A stretch of DNA of 64,000 bases. Origin: Saliniramus fredricksonii. GTDB lineage: Bacteria > Pseudomonadota > Alphaproteobacteria > Rhizobiales > Beijerinckiaceae. Made by a program: the position numbers and the translations under genes. Below the pieces are notes generated by a model. It saw only the letters and a program-made list of their open reading frames with translations. It ran no database searches and was not told the origin of the DNA. The DNA lies in assembly GCF_900094735.1 (NCBI RefSeq), contig NZ_FMBM01000002.1:868001-932000 (forward strand). The letters are read 5' to 3'. Below, one piece after another: positions 62,667 to 64,000 of the stretch (the first letter of the stretch is position 1; every line of letters begins with the position of its first letter).

Positions 62667-63224
62667 TCAATCCGTCGGCGCGGGCTGCAGGAAACGGCTC
62701 GGCGGATCCGTCAGGCTCCGGCGGGTGAGACCCTGGGCCGTTGCGTCGTCGCCGCCGCGCATCTGCCGCTGGAAGGCTTCACGCTGCTCACGCGTGAACT
62801 CCGGCGGCTCATCGCCCCAGGGATCATTCGGATCAGTCACCGGTGCACGCCCAGTGCCACGTGGAATCCGGAAATTCGGTGTTTCCTCGCTGGTTCCGTC
62901 GCCGGCGCGAGCACGCTCCTGAAAGCGCTCGAGTTCCATCTGCTCCTCGCGCGCAAGCCGGTCACGACGATCTTCCGGCCAGTTTGGTGCGCTGCCGACC
63001 TGTTCGGGCGGGCGCGGTGACGGAAGATCGCGCGACGGCGGCACCACCAGAGGCGCGCGCTCGCGATATTCGATCTGGGGTTGCTCCGGCTCCATGATGC
63101 CGATACGCCCGAAAATGTCGCGCAAGAACGTGCCCTCCTGCGCTTGTGCGGGAAGAGCGACGCCGAGCCCGAGCGTCAGGGCCAGTCCGGCGAAAGTGGC
63201 GCGCTTCAAGGGTGTGCGCGGCAT
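62667..63224 (-). CDS. Exported proline/arginine-rich protein, unknown
   Basis: 185 aa. Signal peptide (MPRTPLKRATFAGLALTLGL..PAQA), then a mature part rich in Pro, Arg and Glu (APLVVPPSRDLPSPRPPEQVG; ELERFQERARAGDG) with no predicted folded domain of note. GGGGG upstream and the signal peptide favour ATG 63224. No family identified. Placed between lspA and the M16 pair, an arrangement I associate with alphaproteobacteria. Confidence 0.7.
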   Translation of the reverse strand: MPRTPLKRATFAGLALTLGLGVALPAQAQEGTFLRDIFGRIGIMEPEQPQIEYRERAPLVVPPSRDLPSPRPPEQVGSAPNWPEDRRDRLAREEQMELERFQERARAGDGTSEETPNFRIPRGTGRAPVTDPNDPWGDEPPEFTREQREAFQRQMRGGDDATAQGLTRRSLTDPPSRFLQPAPTD

Positions 63225-63262
63225 GATGAGAACCCCCTGGTTCCAGAATTCGACGATGATCT

Positions 63263-63805
63263 TCATCCGGATGAACCGGAATCGCGGCCATCATGTGACG
63301 GAGTGACGACATCCTCCCGCTCTGCCGCACGGCTTCGCCGCGGCTCAAGCACGAAGGAGTCATAAACGAGACCGAGCACGCCCGCAACGATGGCGGCATC
63401 GGCGACGTTGAAGACATACCAGGAAAAGCTGCCATGGAACACGTGGACGAAATCGAATACGGCACCATAGGCAATCCTGTCGATGGCATTGCCGATGGCG
63501 CCACCCACGATCAGGGCGAGCGCGATTGCGAGAAACCGATGCGGTGTGCGCAGCATCCAGATCCCGAGCCCCAAAGCCGCTGCCAGCGAGAATACCACGA
63601 GACCCCAGCGTCCCAGTTCGGTCTCCTGCTGCAAGAGCCCGTAGGAGATCCCCCGGTTCCACACCGTGATCAGTTCCACGAACGGGCCCAGACGCACCGG
63701 CTCATTCAGGAAGAGCTCGAAGACGAAGAGCAGATAAAGCTTCGTCGCCTGGTCGAGCGCCAGGATGACGAGGGCGACGAGAATGGAAAGGCGTGCGGCG
63801 CTCAT
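63263..63805 (-). CDS. lspA: Lipoprotein signal peptidase
   Basis: 180 aa, four transmembrane helices. It removes signal peptides from diacylglyceryl-prolipoproteins. Catalytic Asp residues are in [14 protein letters not shown] and [12 protein letters not shown], with the conserved [10 protein letters not shown] near residue 49. GGGGAG just upstream fixes ATG 63805; an in-frame ATG 25 codons earlier is not supported. Followed after 38 bases by the exported protein gene. Confidence 0.95.
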   Translation of the reverse strand: MSAARLSILVALVILALDQATKLYLLFVFELFLNEPVRLGPFVELITVWNRGISYGLLQQETELGRWGLVVFSLAAALGLGIWMLRTPHRFLAIALALIVGGAIGNAIDRIAYGAVFDFVHVFHGSFSWYVFNVADAAIVAGVLGLVYDSFVLEPRRSRAAEREDVVTPSHDGRDSGSSG

Positions 63806-63907
63806 GCGCTCCCCGTGACTGATTTCGCGTGTCGATATGCCTGTTCCGGCGCTGAATCGCAAGCTGCGCGGGATTTTCACGTCGCAGCCCCAAAGCCGGC
63901 GCGGGTT

Positions 63908-64000
63908 TCAGGAGGCTGCCGTCATACGGGGCGCCACGCGCTCCTCGTCGCCGACCGATTTGACGCGAACCCGGTTGCGTCCGTGATGCTTGGCCTCATA
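63908..64000 (-). CDS. GGDEF-domain protein, C-terminal end only
   Basis: Only the last 30 codons are in the window. YEAKHHGRNRVRV matches the final helix and strand of GGDEF (diguanylate cyclase) domains (ALYxAKxxGRNRV). The protein ends 17 residues later. The active-site GGDEF motif lies outside, so activity cannot be judged. It is upstream of lspA on the same strand. Confidence 0.75.
   Translation of the reverse strand, partial: YEAKHHGRNRVRVKSVGDEERVAPRMTAAS

Overview
The window is GC-rich, gene-dense bacterial chromosome that looks alphaproteobacterial, most likely Hyphomicrobiales (Rhizobiales) or a close relative. Evidence for this is the DUF2948–hisD–UPF0262–LMW-phosphatase cluster, divergent dgt/erpA, rnhB next to a CcrM-type methyltransferase, polysaccharide deacetylase (YibQ type) followed by rppH, lspA followed by a pair of M16 peptidases, and class II DAHP synthase. 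I do not assign a genus. I see no rRNA, tRNA, CRISPR array, insertion sequence or prophage; this is mostly core chromosome with a few less familiar genes.

Layout. 0–6.8 kb: a PiT phosphate transporter (cut by the left edge), a TadG-like von Willebrand pilus protein with a 54-residue proline tract, a DUF6065 protein, a periplasmic sugar dehydrogenase, an exported DsrE protein and a PRC-barrel protein. 6.8–8.4 kb: murJ, whose frame is broken at an A8 run. 8.5–15.2 kb: DUF2948, hisD, UPF0262 and LMW phosphatase, then CoxG-like, nitroreductase, zinc metallopeptidase and flavoprotein disulfide reductase, all on +. 15.5–24 kb: envelope and phosphate genes (AsmA, phospholipase D–VTT fusion, EEP nuclease, ferritin-like protein, membrane metallophosphoesterase, PPK2). 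24.3–29.2 kb: a complete branched-chain-amino-acid-type ABC transporter (ATPase, ATPase, binding protein, permease, permease). It is preceded by a candidate 15-codon leader peptide in which 7 residues are Val, Ile or Leu, and has a strong hairpin after the binding-protein gene. 29.3–33.2 kb: a lipoprotein, a small conserved-looking protein, a DUF2336 protein and DAHP synthase. 33.6–43.6 kb: topA, anchored hydrolase, pncB, polysaccharide deacetylase, rppH, small membrane protein, aminotransferase, dgt. 43.7–51.3 kb: erpA, rnhB, ccrM, yihY, two small membrane proteins, pepA and a flippase. 51.5–64 kb: aspartate dehydrogenase, a hydrolase, AMP nucleosidase, a biotin-carboxylase/BCCP subunit, an FAD oxidoreductase of the SelD-N-terminal type, pgi, two M16 peptidases, an exported proline-rich protein, lspA, and the C-terminus of a GGDEF protein at the right edge.

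How they work together. Several genes serve the envelope (murJ, lspA, AsmA, flippase, polysaccharide deacetylase), nucleotide and NAD metabolism (amn, dgt, rppH, pncB, nadX), phosphate and polyphosphate (PiT, PPK2) and amino acids (hisD, DAHP synthase, liv transporter). The observations most worth following are the Val/Ile/Leu-rich leader peptide before the liv operon, the homopolymer frameshift in murJ, and the proline tract in the TadG-like protein.
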